From JACKAQ01 sp020634975 [NCBI: Calditrichia bacterium] (lineage in GTDB: Bacteria > Calditrichota > Calditrichia > RBG-13-44-9), in the NCBI GenBank assembly GCA_020634975.1, contig JACKAQ010000001.1, positions 3,286,001 through 3,350,000 of the forward strand: a DNA stretch of 64,000 nucleotides. The letters run 5' to 3'. The notes beneath the pieces were generated by a model. It was not told where the DNA came from. It saw only the letters and a program-made list of their open reading frames with translations, and ran no database searches. How positions within the stretch are numbered: the stretch's first letter is position 1; each line of letters starts with the position of its first letter. Both the position numbers and the translations under genes were made by a program. Below are positions 53,635 through 63,494 of the stretch, one piece after another.

Positions 53635-56600
53635 TTATTTTTCAATATATCGCACAATTTTGCGATACAGCTCGGAGGGGTTAAACGGTTTGGAGACATA
53701 GTCATTCATTTTTGCGGCATAAACCTGATCGCGAACCTGCAGCAGCGCAGAAGCGGTTAACGCAACAATGGGGACTTGCGATTTGCAGGGATCGTCCAGT
53801 TTGCGGATGTGTAGCGTTGCTTCAAAGCCATCCATTTCTGGCATTTGCAAATCCATCAGCACCAAATGGTAGTCGTTTTCCTGCACCTTTTGTACCGCTT
53901 CTTTGCCGTTTACGGCAACGTCCACTTCCAGATCCCATTTTTTCAGAAATTTTTTGGCGACCATCACATTCACCCGGTTATCCTCTGCCAACAATACTTT
54001 GCCACCTTTTAAGCTTTGGAAATTAGGGATGCTGTACTCATCAGATTTGAATTCTTTTTTGTTTTCACTGTTGGCAAATTTTAGCGAAAAGTAAAACTGC
54101 GATCCTTTACCGAGTACGCTTTTCACGGAAATTTGGCTGTTTTGCAGCTCCAGAAGGCGTTTGGTAATGGCTAAACCCAGTCCGCTACCGCCAAATTGAC
54201 GGGTTGTGGAAGCGCTGGCCTGCGAAAATTTTTCGAAAATCTGATCCAGCTTTTCTTCCGGGATACCGATGCCCGTATCCTTTACCACAAATCCGAGGGT
54301 GATATGCTCTTTCGATTGGGATATTCGGCTAACACCAATTTCTACAAACCCTTTTCGGGTAAATTTGATGGCATTTCCAACCAGGTTTATCAACACTTGG
54401 CTCAATCGGGTTGAGTCGCCATTTACAAAAGGCGGCACGTTTGACGAGATGCTCAACCGAAGTTCAATACCCTGCTCATCTGCTTTCACCATCATCGAAT
54501 TTTTGATGCTGTTCAACAAATTATGCAGGTTAAAATCGGTTTCCTCAAACTCGATTTTTCCGGCATCTATTTTGCTAAAGTCAAGAATATCATTAATTAA
54601 CGCCATTAAATTATTGGCGGAAAATTTAAGTGTTTCCAAATGCTGAAGCTGGTCGTTACGGGGGTTTTCCTGCAACAGCAAATAGGTCATCCCGATGACC
54701 GCGTTCATTGGTGTGCGGATTTCGTGGGACATCATCGATAAAAAATCGCTTTTCGATTGCGATGCAAGTTCTGCTCTTTCTTTGGCATCCAGCAATTCAA
54801 TTTCATATTCTTTTTGCCGGGTGATATCCTGTATCGCCCCGTAAATGCCGCGAGTGTTCCCAGTTTTGTCGATATTCGGCTTGCCGATAACCCGCACCCA
54901 TTTTTCCTGACCGTCCATTGTCGGGATGCAGAATGTGTCGTCAAACGCATGATTTTTCAATTGACACATTTCGATGAGTGCAGCAATTTTTCCGCGATAT
55001 TGCTCCTGAAATAGTTTGATAAACGATTCGAGCGAATGGTCAAAATTTTCCATCCAGTCGAACAAATGATAGGTTTCTTCGGAGCAGAAAACGTTATTCT
55101 TTGGGTCAATTTCCCAACTACCGATTTGCGCGGTGTGCTGTGCATCGCGCAGGTTCCGCTCCGATTTTTCCAATTTGGAGCGATATTCGTTCTGTGCGGT
55201 AATGTCTTTTAAGATGCAATACAGCAAGCTTTTTTCTTCGTCGCGAACAATATTCCATGCAAAAAACCGATAATGATCATCAACCGATTTGATGCGGCTT
55301 TCGAAACTGATTGAAGAAACATCACCTGATTTTATTTGGTTAAATATGTTAAAATATTTACTTTGAGCATCTTCCGGATGAATGATATCCGCAATCTTCA
55401 TCGATTGTAAATTGTTCTCCGAATAACCCAGCACATATTTAAACGCCGGATTCGCTTCGATAATATTGCCATCGTAATCGATCATGCAAACCAGATCGAT
55501 GGACAGATCGAACAGGCGTTTGTATTGGCGTATCAACAGCTCCGACGTATGTTGCGATGTTAAATCCTGCATGATTCCTAAAATGCCGGAAACAGAACCG
55601 TCATCGCTTAATAACGGTTCACCGATTAACCGCACCCATTTGTTTTTTCCGGTGCCGGATGTGATGCTGTAGCTCATATCAAACGGTTTGCCGGAGGTTA
55701 CGCAATTTTCCATGTGTTCGCGAAGTAACTTTTGATCGGCAATTAGGGTTGGCAAATGGGTCAACTCCCGGATCGCAATTTTATCTCTGGCCGGCATTTC
55801 GCAAATATTCCACATTTCCTCCGAACAAAAGACGGTCTGGGTTTCCGGACTGTATTCCCAACTGCCGATTTGGGAAATCCGCTGTGCTGCCAACATCATT
55901 TGCTGCGACCGTTGCAACTGTATTTCGGCAGATTTCCGGCTGGTAATATCGATCATCGAACCGACAATCCGGTGAACATTCCCGTTCTCGTCCATAATGG
56001 GATTGAGACGATTGACCATCCATATTTCCGTGTCGTCAATGTTTAACACGCCTTCATAATATACTGTTTGGCGAGATTCGGAACATTTCCGGTGATAATA
56101 TTTGATGGTGTCAACATGTTCCTGTGAAAAGGTCGGAACAAGCTCGTCCGGTTTCCGGCCGCTGATCCAATCGGCCGAGATACCGAGCATGCGCTCCACC
56201 GCCGGATTGATAGTTGTGTAACGAAAATTGTTGCCATCCAAATCCAGTACAAAAATGCCCATGTCCACGCTGGTAAAAATATTGTTGAAAAATGCTTCGC
56301 GTTCCCGCAGTTGGTTTTCGATAGTTTTTTGTTCCGTAATATCCACGCCAACACCCAGTACGTGGGTAGTGCCATCCACGCCGATAATCGGTGCTTTTGT
56401 GGTTCGGAAAATGCGAGCCGATCCATCCGGTTTTGTGTAGTTTGCTTCGATGGTTTTTGAGCGGTTTGTTGCCAGCACTTCCCGGTCGATGGCGTTTGCG
56501 TATTCAGCCTCATTTTTATTTGAATGGACATCTATATTATTAATTTTGGTCAGTTCTGTAGCGGTGGTGTCAAACAATTGGGCAACCGTTTGGTTAACCA

Positions 56601-57861
56601 TCACAAAATTCCCGGAAATGTCTTTCACATAAATCAGGTTGGGATTCAGGTCGATGACTTGCTGGATAAAATCTTTTTGGTGTTGCAATTCTTGTTCTGC
56701 GGAAATCCGTTTGGTCACGTCCATGCAAACGCCGATAAAACCGATAAATTGCTGCCCATCAGTAAAAATCGGTTCGCCGCGTTCCATCATCCAGCGATAT
56801 GAGCCGTCTGCCCGACGCAACCGGTATTCCAATGCAAAAGGCACCTGTTCAACGATTGCCAGTTGATACCGTTTCAGATACATCTGTAAGTCGTCCGGCG
56901 CAATTTCGGATTTCCAGCCGTCTGCAAGTTCTTCCGATAATGTTCTTCCGGTATAGTTAAGCCATTGATTATTATAGTGATAGCGTTGCCCTTCTGTGTC
57001 TGCCATCCACACCAATGCGGGAGTGGCATCGGCCAGCAGCCGGAACCGCCGTTCGCTTTCGCGTATCTGCGTTAGCTGCTGATGTTGTTGGGTGATGTCT
57101 TCCACAATGCCGAGCGTCATGCGCAGTTTGCCACTGCCATCGCGCATAAAAATGGTTTGGCGACTGCAAAACCAACGCCAGTTACCGGATTTGTGGCGCA
57201 TCCGGTATTCGAGTTCGATAAAATGTCCGGGTTCGCTGCTGTTGAGCTTTTCTCCGGCGGTGACAATTTTGGCTAGATCATCCGGGTGGGTGTGCTCCAT
57301 CAAAAAATTGTCGATGTGCTGCAATTCGTCATTGCTGTAGCCCAGCATTTCGCCAAACGAGCGATTGGAAAATACGTTGCGATCGGTTGTTTGATCATAA
57401 ACATAAATTAACCAAGGGCTTATGCGAGCGATATTTTCAAAAAACATCGCTTTATCTATCGATTCCTGTGGTGATTTCAAAGGTTTGCTTAATTTGACCA
57501 GCCACAAATTGTCTTTCTGAGAAATGGCATTAATGGAAAGATGGCGAGTAAAAACTGTGCCGGTTGTTGCCAAAAATTGCCAGTTCGCAGATGGCGATTC
57601 TGTTTCTTCGTGTGATTCCAGCAATGACAGAAAATGTGCTTCGGCAGTGCAATCATTTTGTTGAACAGGCGATGAAACATCAAATAATGTGCGGTTGGTA
57701 ATTTCCGCAACAGATGTCATCTGGAATAAATTGAGCGCAGCGGCATTCGCATCCACAATGGTGCTATTTTCGAGGATGACCATTCCGTCGGAGCATGTCT
57801 CAAAAATAGTCCGGTAAATTTCCGAATTCAAAATGTTTGAATTTGCGCGTTTGGGCTGCAT
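53635..57861 (-). CDS. Hybrid sensor histidine kinase with eight PAS domains
   Basis: A 1408-residue protein without an obvious TM helix, so probably cytoplasmic. Eight PAS-type units can be read (for example ETCSDGMVILENS, SPWLIYVYDQTTDRNVFSNR, TPALVWMADTEGQRYHYN, NPNLIYVKDISGNFVMVN, VDMGIFVLDLDGNNFRYT, IGSWEYSPETQTVFCSEE, SIDLVCMIDYDGNIIEANP, IGSWEIDPKNNVFCSEE). The core follows: HisKA (MSHEIRTPMNAVIGM), HATPase (NLVGNAIKF, GTGIGIP-type, GGSGLGLAI) and a REC domain (LMDLQMPEMDG). ATG at 57861 is preferred. No separate response regulator is adjacent. The signals sensed are unknown. Confidence 0.92.
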   Translation of the reverse strand: MQPKRANSNILNSEIYRTIFETCSDGMVILENSTIVDANAAALNLFQMTSVAEITNRTLFDVSSPVQQNDCTAEAHFLSLLESHEETESPSANWQFLATTGTVFTRHLSINAISQKDNLWLVKLSKPLKSPQESIDKAMFFENIARISPWLIYVYDQTTDRNVFSNRSFGEMLGYSNDELQHIDNFLMEHTHPDDLAKIVTAGEKLNSSEPGHFIELEYRMRHKSGNWRWFCSRQTIFMRDGSGKLRMTLGIVEDITQQHQQLTQIRESERRFRLLADATPALVWMADTEGQRYHYNNQWLNYTGRTLSEELADGWKSEIAPDDLQMYLKRYQLAIVEQVPFALEYRLRRADGSYRWMMERGEPIFTDGQQFIGFIGVCMDVTKRISAEQELQHQKDFIQQVIDLNPNLIYVKDISGNFVMVNQTVAQLFDTTATELTKINNIDVHSNKNEAEYANAIDREVLATNRSKTIEANYTKPDGSARIFRTTKAPIIGVDGTTHVLGVGVDITEQKTIENQLREREAFFNNIFTSVDMGIFVLDLDGNNFRYTTINPAVERMLGISADWISGRKPDELVPTFSQEHVDTIKYYHRKCSESRQTVYYEGVLNIDDTEIWMVNRLNPIMDENGNVHRIVGSMIDITSRKSAEIQLQRSQQMMLAAQRISQIGSWEYSPETQTVFCSEEMWNICEMPARDKIAIRELTHLPTLIADQKLLREHMENCVTSGKPFDMSYSITSGTGKNKWVRLIGEPLLSDDGSVSGILGIMQDLTSQHTSELLIRQYKRLFDLSIDLVCMIDYDGNIIEANPAFKYVLGYSENNLQSMKIADIIHPEDAQSKYFNIFNQIKSGDVSSISFESRIKSVDDHYRFFAWNIVRDEEKSLLYCILKDITAQNEYRSKLEKSERNLRDAQHTAQIGSWEIDPKNNVFCSEETYHLFDWMENFDHSLESFIKLFQEQYRGKIAALIEMCQLKNHAFDDTFCIPTMDGQEKWVRVIGKPNIDKTGNTRGIYGAIQDITRQKEYEIELLDAKERAELASQSKSDFLSMMSHEIRTPMNAVIGMTYLLLQENPRNDQLQHLETLKFSANNLMALINDILDFSKIDAGKIEFEETDFNLHNLLNSIKNSMMVKADEQGIELRLSISSNVPPFVNGDSTRLSQVLINLVGNAIKFTRKGFVEIGVSRISQSKEHITLGFVVKDTGIGIPEEKLDQIFEKFSQASASTTRQFGGSGLGLAITKRLLELQNSQISVKSVLGKGSQFYFSLKFANSENKKEFKSDEYSIPNFQSLKGGKVLLAEDNRVNVMVAKKFLKKWDLEVDVAVNGKEAVQKVQENDYHLVLMDLQMPEMDGFEATLHIRKLDDPCKSQVPIVALTASALLQVRDQVYAAKMNDYVSKPFNPSELYRKIVRYIEK

Positions 57862-58088
57862 TTTAATAGACTTTACACTCCCTGTTAACCCTTGTGGAAA
57901 GGATATTCGACAGCAACCCATTTTAGCTTAAGAAATGTGCCGCGATTTTCAATAAATGTTGCCCGGGTATGTGAAATATTAAGGATTTGGAGAAGGATTA
58001 GCAGTGAAAAAAGCGATGCAGATATTGGGGAAATTGTATCAAACTCCGGCGGCGAAAATGATAATAACCGCCGGGGTTTGGTGATATT

Positions 58089-59234
58089 TCAGAAAGAAAT
58101 TTGCATTGGCAGACGCTGAGTTTCCAGCAATTGATTGACCAGCAATTGCAACGATTCCGGTGGTTCCTGTAAATAAATGGCAAAATAACGGAGTGCCGGC
58201 AGCTTTGACAAGTCAGGTTTTAGTGTAATTTTTCTCAAAATTTGTACAGATTGGTCGTGCTGCTCCGGCGGAAAAACCAGCCCGAAATACGCGAGTGCAT
58301 TGCTATCCAATTGGCTAAAAAACACCCCGGATGGGTTGTTCGCCAACGGTTTTCCCGGCGTGCCGACAGCAACAGTCGGCATTTCGCCCGAAGCAGATGG
58401 TTTGAAATACAGTCGGTGCTCTGTAACGGGGGTGTGATGATATTGCATGATCAACCAGGCGACTTTGGATTGCAGCGTATCTACCGGCCAATCTTCGTAA
58501 TCCATCCGGACAACTGTACGGAGTGGACCGCGAGTGAGAATTCGCGCCTGAAACCCGAACAAATCAACCGGTGGGAATAAATTGCCATTTTGGGCGAACA
58601 CAAATCCGCCGAAGTTGCCAGTTTCCATACTTTTCGCGGGTGGCCACACGATGCCGTTTTTGTATGCCAGCGAGTCGATCTGCTGTTCCAGTATCAAATT
58701 CCCACTGCTTTGCGGCAGCAAATCGATGGCGTTTAATGTGTCAAATTTCAGCCGGAACGGTTGCGATGCGGTTCCCCAGGTTACACCGGCATAGCGAAGC
58801 TCGGTTTCCAACTGTTTGCCGTGTGCTTCGTCTACCATCATCGGGCGGGCTAAATCCGCATCCAGCGAAACCCAAAGCCGGGTGACATCGATGATGGAAT
58901 CCGGTTCCAAAAACCGCTGTTTGAAGCGGAATGTCCGGGTTTGGTTTGCCGCAAAATCTGCGATAAATACCAGCTCATCCCATTTTTGATCGCCGTTGAT
59001 ATCGTCAAACTGGGTGGGGAGCAGGCTGCCGTTTTCATCGGAAATCTGGATATCCGGCTCCAGCCGTAATCCGGAAAATGCTTTTTGCAGCGCTTTGTAA
59101 TCGACGACGACAACTTCCGCCGGACGTGCAACACCGGACGGATTGGTTACCGTAATTTCGATGGTTTTACCGCCGGTGCAGGAAAGAAGCAGGGCTAACA
59201 TTAGCCCTGCAAGATGTTTCAGCATGTTTTTCAT
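58089..59234 (-). CDS. DUF4861 lipoprotein
   Basis: A 381-residue lipoprotein. The N-terminal signal ends in LLSC. ITVTNPSGVARPAEVVVVDY begins the DUF4861 domain, and WDELVFIADFAANQTRTF, GPLRTVVRMDYEDW, HHTPVTEHRLYF and PALRYFAIYLQEP continue it. DUF4861 is associated with carbohydrate-active gene clusters in Bacteroidota; here it lies with an epimerase gene. ATG at 59234 is preferred. No substrate prediction. Confidence 0.82.
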   Translation of the reverse strand: MKNMLKHLAGLMLALLLSCTGGKTIEITVTNPSGVARPAEVVVVDYKALQKAFSGLRLEPDIQISDENGSLLPTQFDDINGDQKWDELVFIADFAANQTRTFRFKQRFLEPDSIIDVTRLWVSLDADLARPMMVDEAHGKQLETELRYAGVTWGTASQPFRLKFDTLNAIDLLPQSSGNLILEQQIDSLAYKNGIVWPPAKSMETGNFGGFVFAQNGNLFPPVDLFGFQARILTRGPLRTVVRMDYEDWPVDTLQSKVAWLIMQYHHTPVTEHRLYFKPSASGEMPTVAVGTPGKPLANNPSGVFFSQLDSNALAYFGLVFPPEQHDQSVQILRKITLKPDLSKLPALRYFAIYLQEPPESLQLLVNQLLETQRLPMQISF

Positions 59235-59244
59235 TTTCGATAAA

Positions 59245-60144
59245 CTATTGTTTTTGATAAGCTTTCCAGGTTTGATAATAGATATCCACATCATCAATAA
59301 AACCGGAGTGGCGCGGTTGCCAATTGAGCAGGCGAGTGGCTTTCCGGGCATCCACATGTTGATCAACCGCGATCCCTTCGGCAATGGCGCCCATTTGTTC
59401 CAGCGCATCTTCGTAGGATATTTGGGCGATCGGCTTGGCATAATTACAGGCTGTGGCAACGGCTTTCACCATATCCGAAACGGTTTCCCGCGATGGATCC
59501 GAGATGTTGAAAATTTCACCGCGAACGCCGCTTTCCGCAGCGCGGACGTAGGCACTCGCCACATCGTCCACATGCACCATCGACCAGTGATTTTTGCCAT
59601 CGCCGATGATCTGCAATTTTCCGGTTTCGGCTTGCTGAAACCAGATGCCGGTCATCCCGCCCTGTTTGCCATACACCACACCCGGACGAATAACGATGCC
59701 GCGCAGATCGTTGTTTTCGACCAGCACACGCTCCAAACCCGGACGCCACGATGACAAATTTAACGGATTCAACCGGTCGGTTTCGTCCTGCGGTTTGTTG
59801 CCGGTGTTGCCATACACCCAAACACCGGATGTGAAAATGACCGTTTTGTGCTGATGGCCGCAGCAGGCAGATTCGGTTAATTCGCGCAGCGTTTGTTTTT
59901 CGATGCCGTCGGGATTGCCGGAATCTGATGCGCAATGGATGAGCACCGCGCAGTTATCCGCGGTTTTTCGGTAGGTTTTTGGTTCGTCCAGACTGCCGAT
60001 AACCGGATGGATTTCCGATTGCAGCAGCAGTCGCGCTTTTTCGCGTGAGCGAGTAAGTCCCCATATTTCATAGCCTGCACGCCGAAAAGCCAGCGCCACG
60101 TTAAATCCGATATAGCCGGTTGCACCGGTGATAAATACTTTCAT
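59245..60144 (-). CDS. NAD-dependent epimerase/dehydratase family protein
   Basis: A 299-residue extended SDR. VFITGATGYIGFNVALAFRRAG is the NAD-binding GxxGxxG motif. The active-site region TSGVWVYGNTG lacks the usual Tyr-xxx-Lys Lys position, so catalysis of the classic kind is uncertain. RGIVIRPGVVYG and WSMVHVDDVASAYV are typical of the family. It lies between the Hsp70-like gene (12 bases upstream) and the DUF4861 gene (10 bases downstream), suggesting one operon. Confidence 0.87.
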   Translation of the reverse strand: MKVFITGATGYIGFNVALAFRRAGYEIWGLTRSREKARLLLQSEIHPVIGSLDEPKTYRKTADNCAVLIHCASDSGNPDGIEKQTLRELTESACCGHQHKTVIFTSGVWVYGNTGNKPQDETDRLNPLNLSSWRPGLERVLVENNDLRGIVIRPGVVYGKQGGMTGIWFQQAETGKLQIIGDGKNHWSMVHVDDVASAYVRAAESGVRGEIFNISDPSRETVSDMVKAVATACNYAKPIAQISYEDALEQMGAIAEGIAVDQHVDARKATRLLNWQPRHSGFIDDVDIYYQTWKAYQKQ

Positions 60145-60156
60145 AACGAACCTCCA

Positions 60157-62181
60157 TTATAAATGATTGATGAGGGTCAGACTACGTACTTCCTGATCGA
60201 TATTGCGCATAATCTGGGATTTCATTTCGTCCAGCGGTTTTTCCAGCGCATGCGCGATTTCTTTTCGGAGCAATTCTGTCAGTTTTTCGCGCCCTTCATT
60301 TAATATGGTTTTGATTTTGCCTTCGCGCAAAATGAGCTTTACCATGCCGGACGGCAAATCCAGTTTCTCGACCGTTTCGTTGATTTTATCACGTCCGAAT
60401 TCGTAGGTCATCCACATGGTTGCGGCGGTTGCAACTGCGCCGACGAGCCATCCCGCCGGACCGCTGGCGATGAGTGCCGTTTGGGTGCCACCGGTAATTG
60501 TGCCCATAACAGTCGCCGTAACGGCGATGACCATCACGCTGGTTACGTCCATAATTTCTCGCTGTAAATCACCTATTTTATTAGTAGTTGCGATATCAGC
60601 ATTTCCAGCGGAAAGCCGTTGAACTTCGCTGGCGTTCACCTGCTGGCCGTAATAGCTCACCCCGTTTTCCGAAAACCATTGGCGAATTAATTTGTGCAAT
60701 GCCTCCGGCAATCCGGCGTTCAAATCGGTCAATTTTTGTTGGATGCGATCTTCAATTTGCGGGGCAAAATTGAGGGTTGTTGCGCGAATTTTTTCTTTTA
60801 ACTGAATGAGCGGACCGCCGCTTTCGCGATATTCGTGAATGATTGGCGCAATCTCGCCATCATACAACCGCACGGTCACATCGTTCAAAATATCGTTGAG
60901 AATGGCATCCAGCCGCCGGGTGATTTCCGGTTCGATGCGTTTGGCAAAAAACTGCGGCGTTTCCTGCTGCAGCCGTTGCGAAACGCGCTCGTAGGTGTGT
61001 TGCAACGCCGGCAAAACCACCAATCCTTCGCTGATGGCTGCTTTGGGATTTTCGCTGGTGAGCAGTTGTTTCGGGTCGATGTGCAGCGCCTCGCAAACGA
61101 TATCCTGGACAAACGGCCACTGGCTGCTGCCGCCGGTGAGAATCACCCGTTCGACATCGCTGCTGCGGATGCGGTATTTGTCCAATCCTTCAATCAGCGA
61201 GCGCTGAAACCAGGCCAGCAGATCCAGCGATTTGCCGGAAAGCAGCTCGCCGGTGCTCAAATTGCGCTCTTTCAGATACTCCACAAATGTGTCGTGCGGG
61301 CGATAATTTTTGGCGCGATCGATAAATTCGCTCCACGATAAGTTGTTGAATGTGCCGTAGTTACGCAATTTTCCCAATCGTCCGCGAACCATCTCGTCGC
61401 GGTTCAGCGTCATCGTTTCGGAGAACAATTCCTTGATTTGCCGGCATTCCAGCCAATGCACAAAATATTCATCACCGTTGGCGATGAGCTGCGCCAGCGC
61501 ACCGGGATTTTGATCGAGAAACCATTGGAAAAAGAGGTCATCGAAGAGGCGGCCGCCGAGTAGCATATCGCCCCAGGCATCGGCAATTTCCAGCCGCTGC
61601 ATGAATGCGAAATCGCAGGTGCCGCCGCCAAAATCCACCACCAGCACGCCTTTTTGCGTTTCGGATGGCGTGATATCTTTGTTCCACAAATGATACAGCA
61701 GCGCGCCGATCGGCTCGGCAACCAGCCGCACTTTTCCGTAACCGGCGGCATCGGCAATGGCTTGCAACGATTGCCGGAAATCATCACCCGATTCGCCGGG
61801 CAGCCCGAAAATGACCACATGTTCCGGCGAGACAAAATCGATCCGCCGGGCAGCCGTTTGTTCGCGGATGGTTTGCAGAAACGCGGTCGCGTCGTTTTTC
61901 GCGTCATCGCTGCGGGTGATATCCGGTTTAAAATGGGTGCGCAGGGTGTAGTTTTTGCGTTCGGCAGCGGTGGCTTCGCCCCACTCGATTTCCGCGGTTT
62001 TGCCCACAATTGGCGATTTATCTTTGCGGAATAAAATGGTCGATGCAAGCCCGCCGAGCTGTCCGTTGCCGAAATCGATGAGCCGGATTTTCTGCCCGTC
62101 CGGTTGCGTTAAGTATTTGCAAAAATAGGAGTTTGTCGTTCCAAAATCGATGCCCAGAACCGGGCGGTTTTTCCGGTTCAT
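60157..62181 (-). CDS. Hsp70/DnaK-like ATPase with hydrophobic C-terminal tail
   Basis: A 674-residue Hsp70-family protein. VLGIDFGTTNSYFC is phosphate-1, GVLVVDFGGGTCDFAF is phosphate-2, and VERVILTGGSSQWPFVQDIV is the adenosine motif. The C-terminal part (about residues 400-520) is helical rather than a normal peptide-binding domain. A hydrophobic, Gly/Ala-rich segment (VMVIAVTATVMGTITGG, LIASGPAGWLVGAVATAATMW) follows, then an amphipathic helix. This suggests membrane insertion. The gene overlaps the next upstream membrane-protein gene by four bases. It is not the housekeeping DnaK. Confidence 0.85.
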   Translation of the reverse strand: MNRKNRPVLGIDFGTTNSYFCKYLTQPDGQKIRLIDFGNGQLGGLASTILFRKDKSPIVGKTAEIEWGEATAAERKNYTLRTHFKPDITRSDDAKNDATAFLQTIREQTAARRIDFVSPEHVVIFGLPGESGDDFRQSLQAIADAAGYGKVRLVAEPIGALLYHLWNKDITPSETQKGVLVVDFGGGTCDFAFMQRLEIADAWGDMLLGGRLFDDLFFQWFLDQNPGALAQLIANGDEYFVHWLECRQIKELFSETMTLNRDEMVRGRLGKLRNYGTFNNLSWSEFIDRAKNYRPHDTFVEYLKERNLSTGELLSGKSLDLLAWFQRSLIEGLDKYRIRSSDVERVILTGGSSQWPFVQDIVCEALHIDPKQLLTSENPKAAISEGLVVLPALQHTYERVSQRLQQETPQFFAKRIEPEITRRLDAILNDILNDVTVRLYDGEIAPIIHEYRESGGPLIQLKEKIRATTLNFAPQIEDRIQQKLTDLNAGLPEALHKLIRQWFSENGVSYYGQQVNASEVQRLSAGNADIATTNKIGDLQREIMDVTSVMVIAVTATVMGTITGGTQTALIASGPAGWLVGAVATAATMWMTYEFGRDKINETVEKLDLPSGMVKLILREGKIKTILNEGREKLTELLRKEIAHALEKPLDEMKSQIMRNIDQEVRSLTLINHL

Positions 62182-63314
62182 CGTGCTCTCCTCAGTTTGC
62201 GAACGTTGCCTTTTTCGATCACTTTACCGTTTTGAATAACCGGCAGCGATTCCACAAAAACAGCATCGCCCGCGTCAATGGCGCCCAGCGTGTTGAACTG
62301 TTCCGCCATCTCTTCTTCCCAGACAAATTCTTGCGGCGTCGCCTGTTTGCCGGAGATAAACGCCGGATCGCCATCCAGCCCGGAAAACCCGATGTTCCGC
62401 GCCGCCAGCAGCATTTCCGATGCCGCCGTTGCCAGCTCTGCCGGTTGGCTTTGGTGCAATTTGTGCAAATAACCGCCCAGTTTTTTGGCGATCACCGGTT
62501 CCGGCAACGCCTGTTTTTCGCCGGATTTCTGGCTCGCTTCTTTCAGCGATGCAATAAATTGCCGGGCGTTATCCAGCCACAGCGCAATGCAGATGCGCAA
62601 GTTTTTTTCATATTCCAGCCGGTTGAACACGGGCTTTCGAACGCTCATCCGCAGCAAAAAAACGATACCCGCATACGCGAAAAATCGGCGCAACCCCACC
62701 AAAATTCCGGTGCCGATAAACCGCGGACGCAATGCGCTCCACAACATGCCCAATCCGCTCAGTTTGCCGAACATGATCGCCACTTCTGCGGCGGTTGCCA
62801 CGCCCAACGCGGCAGCCAAATATCGCCGGACATTTTTGTTTTCCGATGCGTACCACAGCACCATCACCATCGCACCGCTACCGATGATCCCGCCGAGCAT
62901 ATGCCCGGTTTGCGGATCGTCCGACAAAAAATTGAATGCGCCGGAAAGCAGCATCGCACCGGCCAGCGTGCCCAGCATTACGGCGATCGCCAATTTTGCG
63001 CCGTTCATCCGTTCCGTAAAAGTGGGTGCGGGCAGCAGCAACGGATGTTCATTTTTCCAGGTTGAAAATTCCAGCCGCGCATACGCGATTTGTCGTTCCT
63101 CGATGTCCGCACGTTCCCATAATTCCGATAGCTGTTTGGCGCTGCACAATTCATCCATTAGCAGCGATTCCGTTTCGTTTACCGCGGTGCGAACCTGCGC
63201 ATCATCCGGCAATGTTTTTGGCGGCAAATGGCTGATAAATCGCGCGACAGTTCTGTCCTGCAAGGTTTGCCAGACATCCTTTACTGCTGGCACATTTTTT
63301 TTGGCACTCGGCAT
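62178..63314 (-). CDS. Membrane protein paired with the Hsp70-like protein
   Basis: A 378-residue protein with a cytosolic N-terminal helical region (residues about 1-105), several membrane helices (LAIAVMLGTLAGAMLLSGAF, LGGIIGSGAMVMVLWYAS, and FFAYAGIVFLLRMS), then a cytosolic helical domain ending in IDAGDAVFVESLPVIQNGKV and IEKGNVRKLRR. That C-terminal beta-like tail resembles the beta domain of GrpE in pattern only; homology is unproven. It overlaps the Hsp70-like gene by four bases. It may anchor or regulate the chaperone-like partner. Function is unknown. Confidence 0.7.
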   Translation of the reverse strand: MPSAKKNVPAVKDVWQTLQDRTVARFISHLPPKTLPDDAQVRTAVNETESLLMDELCSAKQLSELWERADIEERQIAYARLEFSTWKNEHPLLLPAPTFTERMNGAKLAIAVMLGTLAGAMLLSGAFNFLSDDPQTGHMLGGIIGSGAMVMVLWYASENKNVRRYLAAALGVATAAEVAIMFGKLSGLGMLWSALRPRFIGTGILVGLRRFFAYAGIVFLLRMSVRKPVFNRLEYEKNLRICIALWLDNARQFIASLKEASQKSGEKQALPEPVIAKKLGGYLHKLHQSQPAELATAASEMLLAARNIGFSGLDGDPAFISGKQATPQEFVWEEEMAEQFNTLGAIDAGDAVFVESLPVIQNGKVIEKGNVRKLRRAR

Positions 63315-63494
63315 GTGGCTATCCTGTTCAAAAAAACGGTTTTCGGGAATATTGTCAATAAAAACACCAAATTATGGCTCATTCAAAAATAGCGAGATAC
63401 CCGCTCAATTGCAATGTGATCATCACAAATTGCTTAAGTTTGCGCAAAAAATGACGTTGTTGAGTGTGTTGGGGATTATTCTTGTGGGAATCGG

